From the NCBI RefSeq assembly GCF_901875305.1, contig NZ_CABFLY010000001.1:248001-312000 (forward strand): a DNA stretch of 64,000 nt. The letters run 5' to 3'. The translations under genes were made by a program, and so were the position numbers. The notes beneath the pieces are model-generated. The model had not been told where the DNA came from and searched no databases. It was given only the letters and a program-made list of their open reading frames with translations. Source of the stretch: Rothia mucilaginosa (GTDB taxonomy: Bacteria; Actinomycetota; Actinomycetes; Actinomycetales; Micrococcaceae). Of the stretch, positions 33,792 to 42,648 are shown piece after piece (position 1 is the first letter of the stretch; each line of letters opens with the position of its first letter).

Positions 33792-35279
33792 TTACTTGGT
33801 CTTGACGAGCTCCACTGCGCGGTCGAACTCTTCGTCAATAGCGTCGTTCTGCTTGTAGGTCACAAGCGAAACCAGGATGGCGACGAGCAGTGCCGAGAAG
33901 AAGCCCGGAACCATTTCGTAGAGTACGGACTTCATGGGGCTCTGACCCCACGCGAAGGCGACTACAGCACCGGTAATCATGGAGGCCAGCGCGCCCTGCG
34001 TGGTCAGCTTACGCCAGTAGAGCGAGAGCAGAACGGTCGGGCCGAAGGCCGAACCGAAACCAGCCCATGCGAAGGCAACCAGCTGCAGAATCGAGCTGTT
34101 GGGATTCCACGCGAGAGCACCAGCAATAAGCGCCACGATGGCCACGCCGAAGCGGCCGAGCCACAGGGACTTAGCGGCGCTGAGCTTCTTGGAGGAGAAC
34201 ACGCCGTAGAGGTCCTCCACGAGAGCCGAGGAGCACACGACCAGCTGCGAGGAAAGGGTGGACATAATAGCCGCCAGCACCGCCGCCAGAATCAGACCGG
34301 CGATGAAGGGGTGGAAGAGAATCTGCGAGAGGTCCAAGAACACGGACTCTGCAGTCTCGGGGTTGGTGAGGGAGGTGTTGGGGTGGCGTGCAAAGTACGC
34401 GATACCCATGAATGCGCCGCTCAGCGCGCCGACCACGGTCAGAACCATCCAGCTGATGCCGATGCGGCGGCCGGACTTAGCGTCGGCGGGGGTGCGCATC
34501 GCCATGAAACGCACGATGATGTGCGGCTGGCCGAAGTAGCCCAGGCCCCAGGCGAGCGAGGAGATAATGCCGGCGAAGGTGGTGCCCGCAAAGATGCTCA
34601 GGGCCTCGGGGCGTACCTGGCTGATGGACTCAACGACCGGGCCGATACCGCCCAGATCAATGATGGTGATAACCGGAACGGCAATGAGCGCTGCGAGCAT
34701 GAGCAGGCCCTGCACCATGTCGGTGTAGGAGGCGCCCATGAAGCCGCCGAAGAGCGTGTAGAACACGGTGATACCCGCCAGCAGGAGCATACCGGTGTGG
34801 TACTCCTGACCGAAGGAGGACTCGAAGAAGCGGCCGCCCGAAACCATACCCGAGGAGACGTAGAAGGTGAAGAAGACCAGAATCACGATACCCGAGACGA
34901 TACGCAGCACGCGCTTGGTGTCCTTCAGGCGGTTGCTGAGGAAGACCGGAACGGTCACGGAGTCACCGGAAACCTCGGTGTAGCTACGCAGTCGCGGTGC
35001 CACGAACTTCCAGTTGCACCACGCGCCGATGGTCAGGCCAACGGCAAGCCATGCCTGGGAGAGGCCGCTGAGGTAGACGGCACCGGGCAGGCCCATGAGG
35101 AGCCAGCCGGACATGTCGGAGGCGCCAGCCGAGAGAGCGGCGACGGTGGGGGAGAGCTGTCGCCCACCCAGCACGTAGTCGTCGAGGCTGTTGTTCTTGC
35201 TATTGGCCCATAGGCCGATCGCAATCATAGCGACAAAATATATCGCCAGCGCGATGATTTGGTAGGTACTCGCGGCCAT
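33792..35279 (-). CDS. putP: Sodium/proline symporter
   Basis: A 495-residue sodium:solute symporter with about 13 spans. LGGRQLSPTVAALSAGASDMSGWLLMGLP is the Na+-site region of PutP-like carriers, including the DMSGWLLMG stretch of helix 2, and GYFGQPHIIVRFMA of helix 7 is the proline-transporter signature. The C-terminus ends in charged residues. Upstream (35280 on) is a 400-base intergenic region. It is unrelated to the flanking men genes. Confidence 0.93.
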   Translation of the reverse strand: MAASTYQIIALAIYFVAMIAIGLWANSKNNSLDDYVLGGRQLSPTVAALSAGASDMSGWLLMGLPGAVYLSGLSQAWLAVGLTIGAWCNWKFVAPRLRSYTEVSGDSVTVPVFLSNRLKDTKRVLRIVSGIVILVFFTFYVSSGMVSGGRFFESSFGQEYHTGMLLLAGITVFYTLFGGFMGASYTDMVQGLLMLAALIAVPVITIIDLGGIGPVVESISQVRPEALSIFAGTTFAGIISSLAWGLGYFGQPHIIVRFMAMRTPADAKSGRRIGISWMVLTVVGALSGAFMGIAYFARHPNTSLTNPETAESVFLDLSQILFHPFIAGLILAAVLAAIMSTLSSQLVVCSSALVEDLYGVFSSKKLSAAKSLWLGRFGVAIVALIAGALAWNPNSSILQLVAFAWAGFGSAFGPTVLLSLYWRKLTTQGALASMITGAVVAFAWGQSPMKSVLYEMVPGFFSALLVAILVSLVTYKQNDAIDEEFDRAVELVKTK

Positions 35280-35698
35280 AATCTTCCTTCTCTCCTGGTG
35301 ATAGTGAGCGTCTGTGTGTATTTATACGCTACCCCATAACTTTATAAGTGGTCTGGGATACATTCTAGAATCTTTGGGGCGGAAAATAAAACCGTTATTC
35401 CAAAATTTAGTTATGCGGTAAACGAATAAATATACACGTATAGAATAATGCGGAGTATCGAATGCATGGGAGGCGGTGGGATTCTGTGTGAAAAAATGCC
35501 CGAGAACCCGGGTAATGAGGGGTTTTCGGGCATCGTGTCATGAACTTACCTGCACAAAGGCAACGCAAACACGCATCGGCATATTCGAGACAAACGAAGA
35601 AAACGAAAAGTTTAAAAACCTTGACGGTGTGTCGTCTAACGCGTCGCCCGTAGAGTGGGTTGCGGAGCAGAAAAGCTCGCGTTACGTGTCCTGAAGGC
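35280..35698. other. Intergenic region upstream of putP, after gluQ
   Basis: Holds an AT-rich putP upstream region (35300-35420) and a hairpin with stem ATGCCCGAGAACCC / GGGGTTTTCGGGCAT at 35496-35533. No gene is visible in the remaining bases. Confidence 0.5.
35496..35533. terminator. Hairpin between gluQ and putP
   Basis: A 14-pair stem with one mismatch and a nine-base loop. No T tail is present on the minus strand, so strength is uncertain. Confidence 0.5.
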
Positions 35699-36709
35699 TC
35701 AAAGATGACGTACGACCCAGGGCTCACGCGACATAAGAGCCGGATCAAAGCGCTCCAGAATCGCCAAGGCATCCGGCACCGGAGCCTGCGCATCGTGCGG
35801 GCGGCCCTGCCCATCCAACACCGGAATAGAGGCAGCAATCCAACCGAGCACCTCGGGGATGGTTACTCCCGCCTCCTGAAGCTGCGGCAGGGTCACCGCA
35901 CCGTCACGCTTGGCCAGACGCTTACCCTCCTCGTTGAGCGCCAGGGGAACGTGCGCGTAGCGTGTCTGCTGCAGGCCCAACAGGTTTGCCAGATACGCCT
36001 GGCGAGGTGCGGAAGGCAACAGATCATCGCCGCGCACAATCTGCTCGACCCCCACGAAGGCATCGTCCACCACAGAGGTCAGGTTGTAGGCGTAGGTGCC
36101 GTCGTTGCGCACCAGTACAAAGTCGTCCACCAGCCCGGTGTAAGGGCCGTAGAAATCATCCAGCACCGTGTAGCTCGTACGTTCAGCCCGCAGACGCAGA
36201 GCCGGCGGACGCTGAGCGCGGCGTTCCTCGCGCTGCGCCTTGCTCAGGTTACGGCAGGTGCCCGGGTAGGCACCCGGTGCGCCGTGTGGTGCGCTCGAGG
36301 CCTCCTGAATCTCACGGCGGGTGCAGTAACACTCGTAGACGAGGCCCGCCTCGCGCAGATGTTGAACCGCCCGCTCGTAGGCCGCAAGGCGGGTGCTCTG
36401 GTAGAGGACGCCCGCCTCCTTATTCTCATCATGCGCTGCCTTACTGCCAGGGCTGGGGTCCCAATCCAGACCTATGGCTCGCAGATCAGCCAGCTGACGT
36501 TCCGCGGCCCCGGGCCGCACACGATCCAAATCCTCAACGCGCATATAGAAGGGCTTGCCGCCGCGGCGAGCCATCGCCCACGCCAGAATTGCGGTGCGCA
36601 AATTACCCAGATGCAGGTCACCCGAGGGAGAAGGAGCATAACGTCCCGTGCCGCTGGGAAAGACCGTACCGGGAACGGTATTCGAGGGGCTGTGTGCTGG
36701 AGAAATCAT
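35699..36709 (-). CDS. gluQ: Glutamyl-Q tRNA(Asp) synthetase
   Basis: A 336-residue truncated glutamyl-tRNA synthetase without an anticodon domain, which glutamylates queuosine on tRNA(Asp). The HIGH motif is PSPSGDLHLGNLR (residues 28-40), the KMSKS equivalent is GKRLAKRDGA, and the zinc ligands C-x-C-Y-C are visible in YECYCTRREIQ and AYPGTCRNLS. The length fits GluQ (about 300), with an extra N-terminal piece. It is divergent from the metallo-hydrolase gene. Confidence 0.94.
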   Translation of the reverse strand: MISPAHSPSNTVPGTVFPSGTGRYAPSPSGDLHLGNLRTAILAWAMARRGGKPFYMRVEDLDRVRPGAAERQLADLRAIGLDWDPSPGSKAAHDENKEAGVLYQSTRLAAYERAVQHLREAGLVYECYCTRREIQEASSAPHGAPGAYPGTCRNLSKAQREERRAQRPPALRLRAERTSYTVLDDFYGPYTGLVDDFVLVRNDGTYAYNLTSVVDDAFVGVEQIVRGDDLLPSAPRQAYLANLLGLQQTRYAHVPLALNEEGKRLAKRDGAVTLPQLQEAGVTIPEVLGWIAASIPVLDGQGRPHDAQAPVPDALAILERFDPALMSREPWVVRHL

Positions 36710-36889
36710 GGTTCCATCCTACGCGGAAAGCATCGCGGCTGAAGGCCGAATGGGAACGGGTAGCCCGGGCTTCAGCACCCGCAAACCGCTCAAAATGTGC
36801 CCAATCTCCTTTTCCAAAAAAGGGAATTCTTACTCTCTTGGAGTGGTAATAGCACATCATCGTTCAAAAATTCCAGTAGGGTTATATCT

Positions 36890-37798
36890 ATGGCTCGTAC
36901 AATTGAACTTGCCGACGGTGTGTATCGCATCGCAACGGATAACTACCGACTCAATACCGGACTGGTTCTTGGACTGGAACGGGCACTGGTCGTAGACACC
37001 GGCGCCGGTCCCCGTCAGGCCACCGAAATTTATGATGAGGTTCGCCGCCTCACCCGACTTCCGATTACCGTAGTGAACACCCACGCCCACTACGAACGTT
37101 TCTTTGGTAACGACGTCTTTGCGGCTATGGGGGTCGAAGACTTCTGGGCTCATCCCCGTGCCGCTCGTGCCATTCGCAAGTACGGCGGGGCGCAGCGAGC
37201 CTACGTTGAGACTCTCGAACCCGAGATGGCGCACCACCAGGGTGCAGCCACCGATATCGTCGTGCCCAACCGACTGGTTGCTAATAGCGGTGATGGCATC
37301 ACCTTCACCCCCATTGACCTGGGTGAGCGTAGCGCAACCCTCATGTACATGGGGCCGGGTCATACGGACGGCGACATCATGGTCGGCGTTGAGGACGTGC
37401 TTTTCATGGGAGGCCTTATTGAAGAGGGCACTGACCCCTACTTTGAGGATTCCTTCCCCGACCGCTGGATTGATACCCTGAGCGCCGTGCTGGAGTTTGA
37501 CCGATACCGTGTGTTCGTGCCCGGTAACGGTGAACCCGTGGACCGCACCTTCGTGGAGCGCGAACGCAACACCATGATTAGTGCCATCAAATCCATTCGT
37601 GACTCGACTCTGGACCGTGAGGACGAGGCGACCACCGCCGCAATGTACCATCTGCCCTATGCGCCGGGTGCTACCCGCTTCCTGCTGGATCGATTGGCTC
37701 AGCTCGAGCACGCCCCCGACTCTGAGAGCTTCGACGCTGAACACCCGGACACGAGCGGCTTTACCGGCCCGATTACGCTGGGTAAGGCTATGTTCTAA
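36890..37798 (+). CDS. MBL-fold metallo-hydrolase with altered metal motif
   Basis: A 302-residue metallo-beta-lactamase-fold protein: VVDTGAGPRQATEIYDEVRRLTRLPITVVNTHAHYERFFGND, later MGPGHTDGDIMVGVEDVLFMGGLIEEGTDPYF. The usual HxHxDH is here H65-A-H67-Y-E69-R70, so the second-site Asp and His are replaced by Glu and Arg. The third His (GPGHTDGD) and acidic ligand are kept, so at most one metal may bind. ATG 36890 was chosen since the fold starts there. Confidence 0.82.
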   Translation: MARTIELADGVYRIATDNYRLNTGLVLGLERALVVDTGAGPRQATEIYDEVRRLTRLPITVVNTHAHYERFFGNDVFAAMGVEDFWAHPRAARAIRKYGGAQRAYVETLEPEMAHHQGAATDIVVPNRLVANSGDGITFTPIDLGERSATLMYMGPGHTDGDIMVGVEDVLFMGGLIEEGTDPYFEDSFPDRWIDTLSAVLEFDRYRVFVPGNGEPVDRTFVERERNTMISAIKSIRDSTLDREDEATTAAMYHLPYAPGATRFLLDRLAQLEHAPDSESFDAEHPDTSGFTGPITLGKAMF

Positions 37799-37877
37799 GC
37801 TCTGTATCCAACAATGCGCAGGGATGCTGAGCGCCACAATCCTCGTCATATTCAATATAGTCAATACAGCATAAATA

Positions 37878-37920
37878 CAGGTGCGGGCCAGTTTCTAAGA
37901 AGAAACCGGCCCGCACCTGC
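37878..37920 (+). terminator. Bidirectional terminator
   Basis: CAGGTGCGGGCCAGTTTCT and AGAAACCGGCCCGCACCTG pair with one bulge. It lies between convergent genes, with the GT gene ending at 37951. Confidence 0.85.
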
Positions 37921-37950
37921 GTTATATATCAGCCGTGCGCTAGGGGGTGT

Positions 37951-38970
37951 CTACGCTGTTGCATACTCCGCGCGCATGGCCTCGCAGTCGGTCTTCAGCG
38001 CAGCGGGAACTTCGCCCATTGCGCCGCAGAGCTCCACGAAGCGGTGGCGCCAATCCAGGTGTTGCAGGGCATGACGAATCTGACGCTCACCCTGCTCGGG
38101 GGTCCAGCGTGAGACGGCCCCGGCAACCTGCGTGAGGCCCGCGCGAGCATCCGCGTAATCGATGTCGATGGTCGCACCATCCCAGAGAATCTCACGTACG
38201 GTGGTCGTGTTCGGAACCTTGCCCACCACGGTGACGCCGGAGGCCAGAGCATCGGTCCAGCGGCCGGTGATGTACTCCTTCGTGGGGTGGGTGTAGGGGG
38301 CGGGGCTCACCGAGGTGGAGAAGGCCAGCAGGAACTTCGCGCGGTTCAGCGAATCCTGCAGGTGCTGGGCCGACTCGCGGTCGGTAGCGCCAAAGGGCGG
38401 GCGACCCTCGAAGCTCAGACCCAGCTCCTCGGCCAGGCGAGCGGTCGCCTCATCATCCTCGTAGGCGGCGGGCTGTCGGCCCACACGCAATAAATCGGTG
38501 TTCTTAGACGGCAGAGCCGCCAGACGCTCCGAGAAGGAGCTCCACACGTCCGCACCCCAGGGAAGCACACCGGGGGTCTTGACACCGGCCGCGGTCCACG
38601 GCTGAACGTCGTCGGCATCGGCCACGAAGATGCGGTCGTAGGCCGAGGACTTCGCAATGGCGGGAATACGGTCGTCCCAGAAGCTGTCAATGACCCAGCC
38701 GTAGATGGCACCGTAGCGGTGGAACGCAAAGGAACGTTGTGCGATAGCGTAGAGCTGGCCGGGGTCAGAAGCGATGACCACGCAGCGGCGAGAACCGCCC
38801 TTGAGACGCGGTAGGCGAGCTAGAAGCTTCGTTTCTTTGGACAGAGAAGCCCCCACGTCGACGGTGTGGACGGTGCCGCCGGTGTAGCGGGCCAGTAGCT
38901 CCGCCATGGCGTGCACTGGCACCCAGCCGGCGCCGGAGGGAACGGCAACAATAATATCGAGTGAGCTCAT
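37951..38970 (-). CDS. GT-B-type glycosyltransferase-like protein
   Basis: A 339-residue protein. It begins LDIIVAVPSGAGWVPVHAMAELLARY and contains IYGWVIDSFWDD, DRIFVADADDVQPW and a later FSTSVSPAPYTHPTKEYITGRWTDALASG, the layout of family-1-like glycosyltransferases that use nucleotide sugars, with a conserved EYITGR-type acidic region. No membrane span is seen. ATG 38970 has AAGGA upstream. The acceptor is unknown. Confidence 0.7.
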   Translation of the reverse strand: MSSLDIIVAVPSGAGWVPVHAMAELLARYTGGTVHTVDVGASLSKETKLLARLPRLKGGSRRCVVIASDPGQLYAIAQRSFAFHRYGAIYGWVIDSFWDDRIPAIAKSSAYDRIFVADADDVQPWTAAGVKTPGVLPWGADVWSSFSERLAALPSKNTDLLRVGRQPAAYEDDEATARLAEELGLSFEGRPPFGATDRESAQHLQDSLNRAKFLLAFSTSVSPAPYTHPTKEYITGRWTDALASGVTVVGKVPNTTTVREILWDGATIDIDYADARAGLTQVAGAVSRWTPEQGERQIRHALQHLDWRHRFVELCGAMGEVPAALKTDCEAMRAEYATA

Positions 38971-39195
38971 GAAATTCCTTGAGAGAAATCCGGCCGGGGA
39001 AAATGTGCGCAACGCTCGTCACAAATGGTGATACGGGCGGGACGCCCCCGGAACGGACGGATGATAGATATCTAAGCGGGAAAACCCCTTACGGAGGCCC
39101 CGAAGCCGGGTGTCTGCTGAGTGAACCCGGAGCGGGGCGCATGCAGCTTTCAGTATATCCGCAGCCCGTACTTCTCCGAGGCTTAACCTCGCTCG

Positions 39196-41088
39196 CTAGG
39201 GTGTGTGAATACGCACCTCGATACCCGATTCGGTGCCGAACCCGGCGGCCATACGTGCCAGGTTGATGTTCGGGGCGGCCGCGACCGTGAAGAAACGGTT
39301 CACGGCGGCGGCGAATTGCTCGTCGCGGGCCAGCTCCCCGTGCTCCAGGGTCGTGAAGATGCCGCCGCCGGCGTCATCGAAGACCTCGATGCGCAGGTCG
39401 GGCAACAATTCGGTGCTCGGGAGGTTGAGCGATGCAATGTCGTGTTGGAAAGTCAGGTCGCCGCAGAGCAGAGTCACCGGCAGGGCGGAGCCGCCGACGA
39501 CGGGGCGGCTCTCGGAGTCCGTTCCGGCAGGGTAGTAGCCGGAGAGGGAAACACCGATGGCGGTTGCCGTAGTGCCGTCGATTCCGGCCAGACCGCGATT
39601 GGCGAAGACGCGCGCGGGGGCGGGTTCGCCCAGGGCAGGGGCTGCCGCATCCAGGTCACGGACCAGGTTTGACGAACCCAGCACGAGGAGTCGCTTCTGC
39701 TCCACGGCCTCCCGCCAGACGCGGCGGGCGTAGGAGCGTCCGGCGGTGCGGTTGCGGTAGTCGTGGTAGCGTTTTTCATCCTCTGGGCTATTGCCCGAAG
39801 CGCCGTCCGCGCGGTGCTCGTAGGCCTCAATTTCGCGTAGGGCGGCCTGTTGCAATTGTTGGCCGGCGCGCATCCACTGTTGCACCCAGGAGTCAGCGGT
39901 TTCGCCGGTTTCTTCTTCGGTGGATTCGGCGCCTTCGGTCGGGGCGTCTTCGACACCGCGTGCGAACTCGGCGAGTTGTTGCGGGGCGGAGATCTCGATG
40001 AAGGAACGCGCTCTGGGCTCGTACCAGCTGGCGCGGCGCGGCGCATAGTAGGCACAGGGTATGCTCTCATCGGCCAGTAGGGCGGTTACAGGGCGTGAAA
40101 GGGTCGGGTGGCCGAAGAGCACCACACGTTCAATGCGTGCGGCAGGCTCGAAATCCTCCGCGGAGAGTAGCTGCGGGTAGTGAGGAATAGCGGTTGCGCC
40201 GTGGCGTGCCTCGGAGGAAGGCTCGGCCAACAGCGGCAGGTTCAGCACGCGCGCGAACTCGGCTGCAAATTCTCCGGCCCCGTCGGCGGCCATCACGACG
40301 GTTCGCACGGTGGTGGAAGGTGTGGGGGCCTCCGCTTCAATGGTTTGGGATTCGCGGCTGAGCGAGCTCAGGAGCCATTCCCTTTCCGCGGCAGAAAGTC
40401 CCGATCCTTCGGCGCGGTCAGCGCGTAGACGAGCTTCCTCCTGCGAGTCGTAGTCCTCGAGCAGGCTTTGGGCCCATTGCGGTAGGGCGTGTGCGAACTG
40501 TCCCGAAGGGGTGAGCGGCGTGTCGAAGCAGAGGTTCAGGTGAACCGGGCCGATTGGCTCGGTTGAGGGGCGGGTCCAGTTTTCGGCGGCTCGGCCGGTC
40601 AGTGCGTTAAGGCAAGTGGCGAAGGCGAGGGTCTGCTCGCCTTCTTCATGTTCAGGATACGCGGTTAGGTCGGCTTCGGCGCGCACAAAGGGGGAGAAGA
40701 ATCCGGCCTGGTGGGTGGTCTGGTTGACGCCGCTTCCCCGCAGACGTTCGGGGCGGTCTGCACTCATGATTGCGAGGGGTACGCCGGCGTGGTAGGCCTC
40801 CATGACGGCGGGCATGTACTCGCCTAAGGCGGTACCGGAGGTGCATACAAGACCTACCGGGCGGCCTGAGGCTTTGGCGATGCCGAGAGCCGTGAAGGCG
40901 GCGGTCCGCTCGTCCACTCGCACGTGGGCGATGAGTGCTCCGGCTTCGGCGGCTGCGGCGATGGCGTAGGCCAGGGGCGCGCTGCGCGAACCGGGGGACA
41001 CGACAATATGCCGCATTCCTGCGCGAATCAGTGAGTCGAGTACAGAAATTGCGGTCAGCATGGCGGGGATGGAGCGGTGTTTAGTCAC
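39196..41088 (-). CDS. menD: 2-succinyl-5-enolpyruvyl-6-hydroxy-3-cyclohexene-1-carboxylate synthase
   Basis: A 630-residue thiamine-diphosphate enzyme. RHIVVSPGSRSAPLAYAIA opens it, RVDERTAAF carries the TPP glutamate, and CTSGTALGEYMPAVMEA follows. The C-terminal GDLTFQHDIASLN is the GDG-type TPP/Mg motif with DDAGGGIF. The middle of the protein (about residues 370-450) has an unusual acidic stretch (ESTEEETGETADS). The length is above the usual 550. It uses isochorismate and 2-oxoglutarate. Confidence 0.95.
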   Translation of the reverse strand: MTKHRSIPAMLTAISVLDSLIRAGMRHIVVSPGSRSAPLAYAIAAAAEAGALIAHVRVDERTAAFTALGIAKASGRPVGLVCTSGTALGEYMPAVMEAYHAGVPLAIMSADRPERLRGSGVNQTTHQAGFFSPFVRAEADLTAYPEHEEGEQTLAFATCLNALTGRAAENWTRPSTEPIGPVHLNLCFDTPLTPSGQFAHALPQWAQSLLEDYDSQEEARLRADRAEGSGLSAAEREWLLSSLSRESQTIEAEAPTPSTTVRTVVMAADGAGEFAAEFARVLNLPLLAEPSSEARHGATAIPHYPQLLSAEDFEPAARIERVVLFGHPTLSRPVTALLADESIPCAYYAPRRASWYEPRARSFIEISAPQQLAEFARGVEDAPTEGAESTEEETGETADSWVQQWMRAGQQLQQAALREIEAYEHRADGASGNSPEDEKRYHDYRNRTAGRSYARRVWREAVEQKRLLVLGSSNLVRDLDAAAPALGEPAPARVFANRGLAGIDGTTATAIGVSLSGYYPAGTDSESRPVVGGSALPVTLLCGDLTFQHDIASLNLPSTELLPDLRIEVFDDAGGGIFTTLEHGELARDEQFAAAVNRFFTVAAAPNINLARMAAGFGTESGIEVRIHTP

Positions 41089-41207
41089 CGTACCATTCTA
41101 ATGCCGCGCCTTGATTGGGTCGGTATGGGTTACCTTTGCGCATGGGTTCGTGGCATACGGGTTCGTGACGGTGGGCGGTTCGCTTGAACTCCGGCGCTCC
41201 CTGCGCT

Positions 41208-42287
41208 CTAGCTGCGGTGAATGCATTCCAGCACGCGGTAGCAGCGGCTTACCCGTTCAACCCACCACCGGCGGGTCGGCTCGTCGGCGGCTAGGCGCTC
41301 GAGGCGCTGCGGGTCGGGTTCGACGGCTCGCACCCGCATGATTCCGTCGTGAGCAATCATGGAGTCCTCGGTGACATCCTCGGTCATGAGCGAGACGGTT
41401 CCCAGACCGCAACCGTACTTCAAGGTTGGTAGGGAGGCGGCCAGGGCAGCACCGGTTGCGATGCCCACCGAGGTTTCCAGGGCCGAAGAGACGACGGCCG
41501 GAAGCTGCGCCTGTCCAACGATGGCTAGGGCACGACGAACCCCACCCAGGGGTGCGGCTTTGATGATGATGAGGTCGGCGGCGTTGGCTCGGGCCACGCG
41601 TAGCGGGTCTTCGGCCTTGCGAATGGACTCGTCGGCGGCGATGCGGACCGGTAGCCCCTCTTTGGCCACGGCGTAACGGAGTGTCGCCATGTCTTCGATG
41701 GTGGCGACCGGTTGCTCGGCGTAGATGAGGCCGTATTCGCAGAGTTTGCGGAGTGCCTCGAGGGCGCCAGAGAGGGTGTAACCCATATTTGCGTCGATTT
41801 TGAGGCGCGCCTCGGGGAGCGCTTCGCGTGCGGCAGCTACGCGGGCCACGTCATCGGCGAGGCTCTGGCCCTTCTCCGCGACCTTGATTTTGAGTTCCCG
41901 GATTGTGCCGTTGTACCGGGCGAGTACCTCGGGCACGCGTTCGGCGGGTACGGCCGGCAGGGTTGCGTTGAGTGGAATACTCTCGCGCACCGGCTCGAGG
42001 GTGGGGAGCCAGGCGGCTTCGAGCGCGCAGGCGAGCCAGGCGGCCGCCTCTTCGTCGCCGTATTCGAGGAAGGGAGCGAATTCGCCCCAGCCTCGGGGGC
42101 CGCGGATGAGCGCGCTCTGGCGGTGGTTGACTCCGCGGAAGGTGACGTTCATGGGAATATCAACGACGGCCAGCTGTTCGAGTACCTCTTCGAGAGGGGG
42201 AAGCGGAAGCCCCGCGAGACGGAAACCGTACCCTAGGGGCGGCACACCGTTCGGGATGGAACCTGCTGGTGATGATTCGTTATGCAC
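41208..42287 (-). CDS. menC: o-succinylbenzoate synthase
   Basis: A 359-residue enolase-superfamily enzyme that dehydrates SHCHC to o-succinylbenzoate. The catalytic lysine of strand two is in ELKIKVAEKG, metal ligands Asp, Glu and Asp are in LKIDANMGY, YAEQPVATIED and RIAADESIRK, and the second lysine is in DLIIIKAAPLGG. The gene lies upstream of menD on the same strand with a 120-base gap. Confidence 0.94.
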   Translation of the reverse strand: MHNESSPAGSIPNGVPPLGYGFRLAGLPLPPLEEVLEQLAVVDIPMNVTFRGVNHRQSALIRGPRGWGEFAPFLEYGDEEAAAWLACALEAAWLPTLEPVRESIPLNATLPAVPAERVPEVLARYNGTIRELKIKVAEKGQSLADDVARVAAAREALPEARLKIDANMGYTLSGALEALRKLCEYGLIYAEQPVATIEDMATLRYAVAKEGLPVRIAADESIRKAEDPLRVARANAADLIIIKAAPLGGVRRALAIVGQAQLPAVVSSALETSVGIATGAALAASLPTLKYGCGLGTVSLMTEDVTEDSMIAHDGIMRVRAVEPDPQRLERLAADEPTRRWWVERVSRCYRVLECIHRS

Positions 42288-42648
42288 GCTTAGTGTTGTC
42301 CTTTCCCAGGTAAAAATTTTTTAGCGGTTCAAACCCCTCAGCGGCGGGGTGCGACCTGGCGCGATTTGATGAGCGGTTGACACGCCACTGACCAGGGATT
42401 TTGGTGGGGATTCGGGGGTGATTATGGGCCCTCCCGCATTGGGCCTTCGCATTTTGTGGAAATTCTCAGCTTAGCGACCCAAAAACTTTACCTTTTCATA
42501 GCTTAACCTGGGATAGTGAGGTAGTTACTCTATCAGCGCGGTGATTGTATCCAACTCACGCGAAGGCTTGGGGGTCTTCGCCGTTGGGTGGGTCGTCGTG
42601 GGGTAACGCCGTGAGGGAGAAGGTACGAAACGGAGTGTGGAGGGGCTT
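42288..42648. other. Divergent intergenic region menC / PAP2
   Basis: 361 bases. TTGACA occurs at about 42379 without a good -10 box, and GATAGT at about 42514 is a possible -10. I see no gene or confident promoter. Confidence 0.35.

Noticed and set aside
33735..35213. 492-codon open frame antisense to putP
   Set aside because: Complement of a clear symporter gene; the translation is low-complexity His/Glu/Gly/Ala with no domain.
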